64,000 nucleotides of DNA, taken from the NCBI GenBank assembly GCA_040285825.1, contig JAUPSS010000006.1, positions 930,001-994,000 of the forward strand, written 5' to 3'. The DNA is from Eukaryota sp. TZLM1-RC. Taxonomy: Eukaryota; Metamonada: BaSk clade. The first letter of the stretch is position 1; every line of letters starts with the position of its first letter. This document shows positions 53,375 through 62,258 of this stretch, piece by piece. The translations under genes and the position numbers were made by a program. The notes beneath the pieces are model-generated. The model worked only from the letters and a program-made list of their open reading frames with translations. It was not told the origin of the DNA and did no database searches.

Positions 53375-53505
53375 AATAAAACATTGATTTTTCATCTAAA
53401 TACAAAAAAAGAAAGTGAAACAAATAAGAAACAAAATTTTCCATACCAATTCTTAAAAAATACTTGTACAGCTTAGACACCACTAAATTAAAATACCGTG
53501 TTTGT
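53375..53505 (-). mobile_element. Family C retrotransposon tail fragment (C4)
   Basis: Minus-strand translation gives VVSKLYKYFLRIGMENFVSY followed by LFHFLFLYLDEKS, matching MSKLYKDSSRVGVENLVSYVF and the translated 3' UTR of C2. It is decayed and adjacent to A5. Confidence 0.65.
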
Positions 53506-53581
53506 GAAAAAACTTTGACCCAAAAAGTTCGAAAATTATTAATCATTTCACGTGATTTGCACTCTTTCTCATAAGGTCACA

Positions 53582-53912
53582 ATGCCAAACCTTCTTTCTT
53601 CTGAACCACCAAAAAAACGTCGTGTTACTTTACTCGACTACTATCACCCTGTTTCACAACTCGAGGTCATTGAAGTTGGAACTAAACAATCTGTTTTAGA
53701 AAATCTTCCTACTCAAGAACAGTCTCAAGTCCAAAAAGTTCTACATACAACCTCTGTTCCAAATTCTTCCAAATCTTTGTCAGCACAAGTTCGTCCACCC
53801 AATTATCAGAAACTCTTGTTGCTTTTCGTGCACTAAACATAAACAAAAACAGAAGTTTATGGACAGAATATAAGAAATCAATGAAAATAAAACAAAAATA
53901 CAATTTAAACTA
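53582..53912 (+). pseudogene. Unrecognised gene fragment with an NLS-like PKKRRV motif
   Basis: From ATG 53582 the product begins MPNLLSSEPPKKRRVTLLDY, with a basic nuclear-localisation-like cluster, then a polar Ser/Gln-rich segment. The frame ends at 53836. A neighbouring frame stays open from about 53795 to 53905 (SETLVAFRALNINKNRSLWT, EYKKSMKIKQKYNLN), so a frameshift near 53790 is likely. It could be the N-terminus of a transposase or recombinase cut off by the LTR element that follows, or a host gene remnant. I cannot name it. Confidence 0.35.
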
Positions 53913-53968
53913 ATGATGACGTGATCCTCTTTCCTAAAGAGGAAAGACACGTTTAGCCACAGCTAACA

Positions 53969-54679
53969 CTACCTTCTCTTTCTTTTTCGGCGGGATTTAG
54001 GAGGATCGGCGGCAAGTTTAGTGTACCTAGAGTAAGCTGCAGTATTCCGAATGGAGGAAGCAGGCTGTACAGTGGTGGTTCCATCGGACCAAAGCACAGT
54101 GGCGGATTCATCAGTGATATCTATTATCGCGTGTAGAATCAGCTCGCCGGAATCAGCAGCAACATAGGCGTTGAGTAACTCTGGTGGTAATGAAGACAAG
54201 CAAGGCTTTACGAGGTGGGTAGCAGTCTTCAGAGATGAACCAGAGACTGGGTTCTGGACCAGGAGAGAGCTAGGAGAGAGGACTTTGAGGACAATATAGG
54301 GGCCTACAAAGTAACCGTGGAGTTTGTCTGGCTTCTCGCACAGAACAAAAACTCGATCATTGACTTGAGGGTTATAAGAAGGCTCGGGTACGTCAAAGGG
54401 GAGAGGAACAGAGGACTGGGCTACAGCTTCCCATGACACTAAGAGTTTCTTCGTTGGAGTCGCGAGGTGTTCAATGAACTCGGGCTTGTCAGGAGGGAGA
54501 AAGTGAGTGAACAATGCGTTCAGGAGCTGGTTGGGCAACAAGCGAGGAGAGGTGTCGGATCCAAAGACGAGACGATACGGGGATGAGTTCAAAGCCTTTC
54601 TTGCCTGGGAGTTCAAGACCATCTGGCATAGATGGACATAATCTGACCAATTATGGTAGTCTGAGAAATCGAGCAGCAT
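53969..54679 (-). pseudogene. Ty3/gypsy integrase C-terminal part
   Basis: The segment opens with HNWSDYVHLCQMVLNSQARK, then ALNSSPYRLVFGSD, the end of the integrase catalytic core, and has the C-terminal GPF/Y-type module (NDRVFVLCEKPDKLHGYFVG, PYIVLKVLS). A chromo-like extension (ELILHAIIDITDESATVLWS) and a very basic tail KSRRKRKRR follow. The preceding frame ends at 54688 just after the first core Asp, so the middle of the core with the second Asp and Glu is deleted. The basic tail is encoded by the polypurine tract. Confidence 0.8.
53972..53987 (-). promoter_or_regulatory. Polypurine tract and LTR edge
   Basis: On the minus strand AAAAAGAAAGAGAAGG (16 purines) is followed by the stop TAG and then TGTTAGC, a TG start expected for the 3' LTR. 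In LTR elements this tract primes plus-strand DNA synthesis. Confidence 0.6.
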
Positions 54680-54687
54680 TCGTCGGA

Positions 54688-56484
54688 TTACCTGGAGAAA
54701 GCTATATACTTATAGCCATAAGTATCAGCTGAGAGCGGACCGATAGAGTCACAATGCAAACTCTCAAAGGGGCGGCAAACGGAATTCAGAGATCCAGTGG
54801 AAGAGATCGAGGTCTTGGGGACGGGGGCAGTTTTCTGGCAGGGAATACAAGAGTTAACACGGGTCAGCAGGTCATTACGCATGTTGGGCCAGTGAAAGTC
54901 AGATTGTTGAAGAGACTTCCAGCATTGAGCGAAAGGAGGGTGACCGGCTTCGATAGAACCGTGGGCGAGCAAGAGGATCTCAGGGCGTGTGGACGGAGGA
55001 ATCAGGATCTTTCCGGATTTGGTGAGCTTCAAACCCGACTTGGCTTCAATGATACAGTCTTTAAACAGAGGATCATTATCAGGCACCTTCTGCTGGTCCT
55101 TAAAGATCTTATTCAAGAAAGCGGCGGCGGGGGAGCTGGGGGGTCCGGACGGGAGCAGTTCTTGGACAGAGGAATCAGAGGTACTTGAGGAGGTTATAGT
55201 GGAGACAAGGTGGACTTCGTCAGAGGAATCAGAGGAAATATAAATGGGCTGATCAGAATCTTCACGGGAAGGTAGATCTTCAATCGGGGACATGCTTTGT
55301 TCTTCAAGAAACCGTTCGTGGTTGTACATGGCTGGGTCGACTTCGAAGATTTCTAGTCTAGAGCGCAGTTCGCTTCTGAAGGAGGGTAAGTAGTACCTAG
55401 GTTGGTCTGCGGGGAATCCTGGCAAGGCGAAAGCACGAGAACGGGTAGGATGAGGAACTATCTCGAGATGCTTATCTTGGAGAAAGAAATCCAACCTTGA
55501 ATGGTGTTGAATGGGGCCATTAAAGAACAGATTCAGTAGATGAGGAAAATAAGAACAGGTAATCGGGTCATCATGAATAAAGTCAGGGTCAGGGTTGTTG
55601 AAATCAGCTTCAGACAAGGAAGAGTAATCAAGAGGCTTTAAGTAATAGTGAATCGATCGATCACTGGGATCAATTTGGTGACCATAGACAAGTTCTATTC
55701 CGGGGATGGCAAAAGGGCAAGGAGTTAGTTTATCGTTATCATAATGATAGATTCGGTGAACGACGGGCTTCAATAGGCAGAGAGGGATATAGGTGGTTAC
55801 GTCAACACAAGGATTCAGCAAATACATTTGGTAGTTTGAGTCAGGGTAGAGAGGTCCGATTGGTACGTTGCAGCAAAGTAAATCAGGGTATTTATGGAAC
55901 TCAGGGTGAAGATTCCAATCATAAAGTTGTTCACCGTATGGGCTGGGTTTACCAGTGTCAGGAGTCCAGGGGTAGTGATCACAACGAGGAGAGTCAGGAT
56001 ATTGCTGAGGGTTACAACGAGGAGGGACGAGATCATGGAAGACATAACGTTCACTAGCTCTGGTGGCTCTATACCACAGGTTTTGTTCGAAGTCATGAGC
56101 GCCTTCTTCTTTTGCGTCAGGTAGGTGAATTACGTTAAGGAAGCGGTCAGAGATATAACGGTTATGACCGAGGTCAAAAGGAACCATGTGAGTGGGGAGG
56201 GGAACAATGTGAAATATGTCAACAGCGGAGAGCAGGTCGCCAATGGTGATACGTGGGACGAGGTGGTTGAGAACTATGAGATGGGCGTTCTGTGGTACAA
56301 TTTCTGGGAGATAATCCAGAAAGGGCATTCTTGGATGATGGAAATAAACTCGAGCATTCCAGTTGGCTTGCTGGATGATATCATTAACGGTGAGATATCG
56401 AGAGGGCAGGTCTAGGGGATAACCAAAATCATAGTCTTTTGGGGCGGAGACGTCCTTATATAGCAAAGGCATGTCGGTGGACAA
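54688..56484 (-). pseudogene. Ty3/gypsy ORF: about 400-aa unknown domain plus integrase H2C2 and core start
   Basis: 598 codons. Residues about 1-390 are rich in His, Pro, Tyr and Asp (PHPTRSRAFALPGFPADQPR near the end) and match no domain I know. A Ser/acidic linker (SDSSDEVHLVSTITSSSTSD) follows. Next comes the H2C2 zinc-binding domain: H...GHPPFAQCWKSLQQSDFHWP, C-I-P-C, then LHCDSIGPLSADTYGYKYI with the first catalytic Asp, after which the frame stops. The unknown domain sits between RNase H and integrase, where most Ty3/gypsy elements have only a short tether. The frame upstream (56485-56640) continues in a different register with a stop, so the start codon is not certain. Confidence 0.7.
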
Positions 56485-56749
56485 GATAAAGTACTTGGCG
56501 GAGGAGGAAGATAGTCGTACGGTTCAGGATTCACGTTGTGGTGAATGAAATGTTTCAAAGAATTCAGGTAGGCCATGGTGCTGTGCTTCTAGCGGAGGGC
56601 GGAAGGATGGAGGATTCGTTCAGCAGTATCGTAGTCGAAGTTCTACCAGCGATCTGTGTCGAAGTGTCTCAGATCATCAAAATTTAGGTAGTTCCACAAA
56701 GGGGACTTGGCCTGGTCTTGATAGGTCATCATGCAACACAGTTCGGGGG

Positions 56750-57250
56750 TGGAGTTATCACAGATATCTCTGGTCTTCTTCTCTTTCTTCTTTTCGGGGA
56801 GTAGAGAAGCGCGGGACAAATAGTCTGCCCAAAAATTCTTGGGGCCTTCAATATGAACACAGTCAAACGAAAAAGATTGTAATACTGGAATCCATCGAAG
56901 CACTACGCGATTAGAATCAGGACAACTGAATAAATTAGTATATTTATTGAATTTGCACACTTAATCAAATTAACTCAATACTAATGGGACGACTATCATT
57001 GAACCAAGATTTCCTCTACAAAATCTTGATCTGCTTGTTGTCTAGCTAAAGCTTCTCTTATTCGATTGAAAAACCGCGGTAATCTATTAGTAATGGCAAA
57101 TTGAATCCGCGAACGCATAATAGTGAACTGAATAAATACGATAGATTTTTGTGGTCGCAGAAAATGATGAGATGTCTGGAGAGCAAAAAGAATGACAGGT
57201 TGGGCTGGTTGAGAGTCATGACTATGGCGTAGAGGTAAAAGATTCAAGAT
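56750..57250 (-). pseudogene. Ty3/gypsy RNase H fragment split by a retrotransposon
   Basis: Upstream of A6, one minus-strand frame reads LIIFCDHKNLSYLF, the DHKNL motif of Ty3/gypsy RNase H. Downstream of A6 the same domain continues NRVVLRWIPVLQSFSFDCVH and IEGPKNFWADYLSRAS, matching the RW-x-x-x-LQ-F...I-G-N-AD-LSR end. Removing A6 and one TSD copy makes the two parts read in one frame. The preceding RT is absent. Confidence 0.82.
56936..57124 (-). mobile_element. Family A retrotransposon, 189-bp 3' stub (A6) inside RNase H
   Basis: 12-bp TSD AACTGAATAAAT at 56924-56935 and 57125-57136. It contains the last codons of family A (from about SRIQFAITNRLPRFFNR to DFVEEILVQ-stop) and the standard 3' UTR. 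Confidence 0.92.
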
Positions 57251-57668
57251 TGTTGAAGAGGTGTTGAAAATCTTCGGCTTGCTGATGTACCATAGCAGGG
57301 TGTTGATGTAAAGAGGAGGAGTAAGTACTATGGTTTATTGAAGAAAATGGATTCAAAGTGGCTCTATACGGCTCATTATCAGAGGAAGAGGAGGAGGAAC
57401 TTAAACCATGGAGATAAGTGGCATCTATTTGGTGATCTTCATGGATAGCTTCTTGAATTGAGTCGAAGATGGAATTAACGGAGTCAGGGCGGTCATCATG
57501 GACAGCATGAGTTACTTGTTTCATAATCCAATTCCACCCATGTACTTGAAGGTTTAGAAAAAATTCAACTACTTGGGCAAAGTGACAAACGTGGGAATAC
57601 TGTATCTTTGATTGTAACACTTGATGGTGAGTTACTGAATCCTCAATAAATTTGGGAGGGTAAAACAC
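57222..57668 (-). pseudogene. Gag-like ORF of the Ty3/gypsy remnant
   Basis: 148 codons: a helical N-terminal part (VCHFAQVVEFFLNLQVHGWN) and a Ser-rich segment (HGLSSSSSSSDNEPYRATLN), ending in a different frame from the following RNase H piece. Position upstream of pol and composition suggest gag, but there is no CCHC knuckle. The function is inferred from position only. Confidence 0.4.
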
Positions 57669-57689
57669 TGCGAAGTGCGGGTAACACTA

Positions 57690-58246
57690 TTTATCCGGAA
57701 GGTTTTCTGCACTGTCCATTTGGTGAAGATCCAATCACCAAAAAAACCCATTCAATGTGGCAAAATAATGAAACTATAATGGTCTTTTTCAGAGTTATTG
57801 TGAAACCCTATTTGGAAAGCAAAGAGCAAAGAATTCAATTTAAAATTTTTTGTTGATCACCATGCACTTATGATTTGGGACCAACACTATGATTTGAAAA
57901 GTGTATACACTTGCATGAGAGCACAATTTGAATATTGAAACTTACACCCGCAAGGTACACTGATTTATTTTGTGCGCTGGACGTTTCTATAAATGCACCT
58001 TTTAATCAACAGCTCAGAAAATCATTTAGAGAGTACAGTACCGAAAACATTACCAAACAGTTACAGAACAATTTATCTTTAGATGATGTAGAATTGAATT
58101 GATTGGCAACAACCGTAAAACCATGAATTGGACAGTGTATCATTGATTCATTTGAGCATTTGGAAGCGAATGAGGAAAACTATATTCTAAATAGATGGGG
58201 GCATGTTTGCAAAAACATTGATGCCTGCATTCAAGCCCTTAAATAG
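57690..58246 (+). pseudogene. Pogo/Tigger-type (DDE_1) transposase remnant
   Basis: The plus-strand frame from 57977 reads LDVSINAPFNQQLRKSFREY, matching the QPLDVSVNKPFK signature after the last catalytic residue of pogo/jerky-type transposases. It then continues with two in-frame stops to GQCIIDSFEHLEANEENYIL and a stop at 58244-58246. Just upstream (57700-57890), EGFLHCPFGEDPITKKTHSM and FFRVIVKPYLESKEQRIQF fit the preceding core region, followed by stops and a frameshift. The copy is dead and lacks the N-terminal DNA-binding domain. Confidence 0.65.
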
Positions 58247-58344
58247 TTGTTTGATATTTATTTAATAATATATAATTATTTAATAAACTGCTTTTCCGAA
58301 ATACGCTCGAACCTTGATTATTTTGTTCGAACATTTTTGGGGTT

Positions 58345-58465
58345 GAAGTTTTTTACAAACACTTGGAAAAATTTCTATGGAAAGCAAAACAGATACGATT
58401 TTTCCATAAATACCCAGCGACACTTTTACCATTTGAACGACAACAATAGTCAAATTCATTGAAAC
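58345..58465 (-). mobile_element. Degenerate family C fragment (C5)
   Basis: Plus-strand bases GATACGATTTTTCCATAAAT and the following CCATTTGAACGACAA correspond to the antisense of the NRIIF/FCRSSGKNF region of C1 and C2 (compare 29560-29650). It is decayed. Confidence 0.55.
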
Positions 58466-58579
58466 ACAATCATGTTTTGTCATTTATAACAATTAGAAAT
58501 CCTGCTAGTTATTGTTTTCAATTATTATAAGATATTGACATCTGAATTAATGAAATGTTTTTAGGAAAATTTCGAAAAT

Positions 58580-58945
58580 GAATGGCGAATATCTAAAACA
58601 GCAAAACTAACTTCCACTAGGAACAACCATTGAACTGCGCCTGACACCCGTGAAAGCTCTACTGCAACGCACTATCAATATTGGGGTCAATAAGAATAAA
58701 TAACGATAGCAAATGCTTTAAGAAACAATCTACCCGATATGAGTCATACATAAATATAATTCCTGAAATTGTTACATACATTACTGAAAAATGTAATAAA
58801 ATGCTTACAGTTCACATGATGAGTAAACAAAACAGGTTTTCCACATTTACATGTTGAATGATTGGGCACATTGTTTGACCATAGAGAACATCAAAAATGC
58901 AGGTTCCAATGTCGTTCATTACCATTTAAAAAAAGTGTTTGCAAA
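58580..58945 (-). mobile_element. Degenerate family B fragment (B4)
   Basis: It aligns by eye with 9990-10340 of B2: ACTATCAATATTGG, then the AATCTAC-CGATATGA stretch, then CACATTTAC-TGTTGAATGATTGG. Many substitutions and small indels; no frame survives. Confidence 0.7.
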
Positions 58946-59459
58946 ACAATAGCAATACAATTACGAATCTATGACATAATATTTATTTACATGTATTTTA
59001 ACAAAATTTTATATTTTTTATATATAATTTGACTAAGCCAATCTTATTTGATAAAGATTATCAGATATTCACGCTTTTGTGTAATAAAACAAAATGATGC
59101 TACTGTGTTTTGAAGTAGCAACGTGTCTTGACAAAGGTCAATTTGGCAATTCTTGAACACCCTAAAAATGACCGAATCCACTATGCACATTATCTAATCC
59201 TAGTTTTGCATATTCTTTTCAAATGATTTTTATTTGCTGAATTCATTAAATAGCAATTATTTCAACAATAATTGCCTACTGGCAATTGGAGCAAGTTTCG
59301 TCTTGCTGATGTGCAGCAACTACCATTTAGAACCACAAAAAACTATAGTTTTGTGTTAAGCAGTTACAAAAAAATTACACAAAAAATTTGAAGGCTTGCA
59401 TTGTTATGTTCCTCATCGTCCTGTAAAATGATGTTCACATTTTAAGTAAATTCAATGTT
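58946..59459. other. Intergenic stretch, nothing recognised
   Basis: AT-rich spacer between B4 and D2. Confidence 0.35.
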
Positions 59460-59915
59460 GTAGACGTTGTCTCAGTGGATGTTTGCAAAAATTCTGCTGC
59501 TCGTTTAGTGTATTCCGCTGATTCGCCGTTATCTAACGCCGAAAAGAAGAAGATAAAAAAATATGAAGAACCTTTGGCACAGTTAGGTAGAGTGGAACAT
59601 GTGAAATATCAGTTTGTGCCGTTTGCAATTTCTCTTTTTGGCAATACTGGACCTTCAGGGTTGCACTTTTTTGAAAATTTCAAAAAAGTGTTACTAAATA
59701 GGTCTAGTAAAACAATGAATTCCACTTTCTGGTTAAATAGAATTGCTTTTTGCATTTTCAAGTCTATTCCAACAATGATTTCAAAGGCACTTTTAGCTAT
59801 TGGTGTAGAATATGAACGTAATGCTGTGAGTAGGTTCAGTAATAGTGACGCTTGTTTGGAGGATATTGAATTCTAGATAGTTTTTTATCTCAATAAATAT
59901 TCCTGTTAAAAAAAA
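59460..59915 (+). mobile_element. Family D RLE retrotransposon, 5' truncated (D2)
   Basis: The frame 59475-59876 is open: SVDVCKNSAARL (end of the RLE core), KKKIKKYEEPLAQLGRVEHV (RLE K-x-x-KY), SLFGNTGPSGLHFFENF, FWLNRIAFCIFKSIPTMISK, ending DACLEDIEF-stop. The truncation removes the RLE R-x-D. The 3' UTR ends TTATCTCAATAAATATTCC. Confidence 0.85.
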
Positions 59916-59918
59916 CTT

Positions 59919-60176
59919 CTAATAAAATCCCATATTCTCCTCCTCCTCAATCAAACTCCTCTTGAATCCCTTCTTCTCTGGTCTATGGGCTCGTGCAGGT
60001 TGAATTCCCTCTTTGGCTGCTTTACTCTCAATTTCACTGGCTGCACTGCCTTTGGGAATTTCACCACCATGTCTTTTCGCTTCCCAAGACTTTATCTTCG
60101 AAACAGTTTGAGGAGAAGGAGTTTCTTGCTTGTATTTCAGGACAGTTGGTAGTTTTTTTTCCTGTTCAGGGTCCAT
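59919..60176 (-). CDS. Small SMP-like (seed-maturation-protein-like) protein
   Basis: 85 residues from ATG 60176. The core KIKSWEAKRHGGEIPKGSAA, followed by SEIESKAAKEG, matches the pattern I-x-S-x-EAK-xx-GG-x-IPKGS-A...S-AxK of the short SMP-domain proteins found widely in plants and fungi. The flanks are Lys/Glu/Pro-rich and probably disordered, with a basic patch (RPEKKGFKRS) and an acidic end (EEEENMGFY). There is no signal or membrane segment. In plants the domain occurs in late-embryogenesis proteins; the cellular role in protists is unknown. The stop lies just beyond the 3' end of D2, so this gene narrowly escaped interruption. The overlapping plus-strand ORF is a shadow. Confidence 0.6.
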   Translation of the reverse strand: MDPEQEKKLPTVLKYKQETPSPQTVSKIKSWEAKRHGGEIPKGSAASEIESKAAKEGIQPARAHRPEKKGFKRSLIEEEENMGFY

Positions 60177-60594
60177 TTTGGTTAAGAAAGTTACAAATTT
60201 TATGATGTAAAAGCAAAATTGCTAATTTTCTGAGAAAAGAGGATATCTAGAATTTCATTTCTTGGTGCCATTCCCCATAGTGCCTTGAACATTACGATAT
60301 TCCCATCTTCAACAACTGCAAAAGTTTCCTAATCAGGTTTTCCATCAAAGTTCATCAGATGGTCATTATTCACAATAAGAATACAAAAAATTGATAAAAA
60401 TTTGAAATTTGAAATGGATAATTGAAATTATTCAAAAATAATCAGAGTAAAGACTTGGAAGAATTTAAAACAGAATCAACAAAGACAATCAAACCTGAGG
60501 ATTGTGAATTTAAATCCCCATTATTTCGGGAAAAAAATAAATAAACACATTGATAAGAACAGGGAAATAATCACAGAAAACTTCAATATTTTTT
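60177..60594. other. 5' flank of the SMP-like gene, nothing recognised
   Basis: AT-rich. No repeats or ORFs of note. It probably contains the minus-strand gene's promoter. Confidence 0.35.
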
Positions 60595-61480
60595 TGCAAT
60601 ATTGGACCTTCAGGGTTGCACTTTTTTGAAAATTTCAAAAAAGTGTTACTGAATAGGTCTGGTAAAACAATGAACTCCACTTTCTGGTCACTGTTTTCAA
60701 TATGGCACAAACTGCAAGGATATCGTGTATCAAAGAGCCCCTGCTGAAGGAAACACTTTCTCTGAATAATTTTGGTTCTGATGATAGAGGTGATGTATAC
60801 TGTGATTGGATTGATAATTCTGAAGCTATTGTTGACTTTGTCTCATGTAATGTTGCAAATGATACTTTGGTTCACAGAAGAAAACTTAATCCTGTGGCTG
60901 CTCTGGATTTTAAAGCAAAAGAGAAACATAGAAAATATGATAAAGATATTGAAGAGCCAAATGTCGATAGAAATACACAGCTGGTTTTTATTGCTTTCCC
61001 ATTTTCGATAAATGGAAGATTATCAGTTGAAGCAGAAACTTTTTTGGATGACTTCCAAAAAATGGTGCAATAAAAAACAATGAAAAGATTTGATATTTTT
61101 TTATGGCGTTCACGGATTCAATTTGCCATTATTAATAGATTACCGCGGTTTTTCAATCGAATAAGAGAAGCTTTAGCTAGACAGCAAGCAGATCAAGATT
61201 TTGTAGAGGAAATCTTGGTTCAATGATAGTCGTCCCATTAGTATTGAGTTAATTTAATTAAGTGTGCAAATTCAATAAATATATTACTTTCTGGTTAAAT
61301 AGAATTGTTTTTTGCATTTTCAAGTCCATTCCAACAATGATTTCAAAGGCGCTTTTAGCTATTGGTTTAGAATATGAACGTAATGCTGTGAGTAGGTTCA
61401 GTAATAATGACGCTTGTTTGGAGGATATTGATTTCTAGATGGTTATTTTTATCTCAATAATTATTCCAGTTTTAAAAATA
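60595..61480 (+). mobile_element. Family D retrotransposon fragment (D3), interrupted by A7
   Basis: 60595-60688 encodes family D sequence (IGPSGLHFFENFKKVLLNRS, then GKTMNSTFW). After the A7 insertion, 61295-61440 continues LNRIVFCIFKSIPTMISKAL and ends DACLEDIDF-stop, followed by the D-type 3' UTR. It is close to D2 in sequence. Confidence 0.88.
60689..61285 (+). mobile_element. Family A retrotransposon, 5' truncated (A7), nested in D3
   Basis: TSD ACTTTCTGG(T) at 60679-60688 and 61286-61295. It carries SCIKEPLLKETLSL, RLE DDRGDVYCDWIDN and KEKHRKYDKD, then a GAA to TAA nonsense change after KMVQ (61071-61073), and the usual DFVEEILVQ end. Otherwise nearly identical to A3 and A4. Confidence 0.92.
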
Positions 61481-61538
61481 AATTTTTTTACAAAAAAAAA
61501 GAAAACTTCATAAACCAATCATTAAGTTAAGCTATTGC

Positions 61539-61810
61539 TTACTGAAAAGATTCTAAACTTTCATCTAAATATTCATGAAAAATATCAAACAAAGACCTTT
61601 TGGCTGGATACTGAATCCACCATTGAAAACAAGATAATTCAACTAAAAATTCATTCTTGATTAGTTTAACAGATTTGAATAAACCTTGATTAATAAATGA
61701 TCTTGGAGATAGGGGAGAACTTGACAGACTGAATTCAATTGATTTCATAAATTGAATAAATTTCAAAGAAGGAAAGATTTGTTCAGTGATTTTGGCGGGA
61801 ACTTTTCTCA
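61539..61810 (-). pseudogene. C-terminal fragment of an RCC1-LRR paralog
   Basis: Minus-strand translation gives VPAKITEQIFPSLKFIQF, then LFKSVKLIKNEFLVELSCFQ and WWIQYPAKRSLFDIFHEYL, about 60 percent similar by eye to the last 85 residues of the gene at 22836-25091. Nothing upstream of the VPAKITEQ block is present. It lies between the 3' end of D3 and another copy of a D-like 3' motif (TCTCAATAAATATTCCA near 61807), so it may have been moved or truncated by retrotransposon activity. Confidence 0.75.
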
Positions 61811-61970
61811 ATAAATATTCCAATTAAAAAAACTATAAGTAATTTTTTGAGATACGAAAAAGATTAACAATATGCAATTCACTGAATCGGGACACATTCA
61901 CACCATTCACGTCAGTGTAAGCTTCAGTGACTTTGACAATTGTTCACTCTAAAACATAGTTGAGGATTAC

Positions 61971-62168
61971 GTCATGACGTCATGACAAGTCATGGATGTT
62001 GTAATGGGTTTATTTTCAAATTGATACCAATTACCCATATGTTTAATGGTCTTACAAATACATTTTGCACCAATTTGTAGTTTTATTGTACAAAGATTAT
62101 AATAAATGAAGAAACAATAATTTGCAAGGAGTGACGATTCCATGTACACTGATGTCATGATGTCATGG
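61971..62168. promoter_or_regulatory. TCATGACGTCATGA palindrome and inverted partner upstream of the LRR-ARH gene
   Basis: GTCATGACGTCATGAC (61971-61986) is a palindrome containing TGACGTCA, the classical bZIP/CRE core. GATGTCATGATGTCATGG (62151-62168) is an imperfect inverted partner about 90 bp before the ATG at 62259. This could be a promoter element pair or the ends of a small MITE-like insertion. Confidence 0.35.
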
Positions 62169-62258
62169 CAAAATAGGTTTGAGTGAAATCTTGAACCATG
62201 CTTAAAAACATGGAAAAAGCGGAATCGTTCTCATTACACATCAATATCAATCAAAATC

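Larger units (their letters stand above)
53845..57668 (-). mobile_element. Ty3/gypsy-type LTR retrotransposon remnant
   Basis: Minus-strand order: gag-like ORF (57222-57668), RNase H fragment (about 57250-57137 and 56923-56750, split by A6), a long unknown domain, integrase zinc-binding domain and start of the core, then integrase C-terminus, a polypurine tract and a TG-starting edge (TGTTAGCTGTGGC at 53968 and down). RT and most of the integrase core are missing and several frameshifts are present. No 5' LTR is seen; the upstream end abuts a pogo-like remnant. The 3' LTR remnant contains an 8-bp hairpin (TCTTTCCT, loop AAAG, AGGAAAGA) near 53925-53950. Confidence 0.8.
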
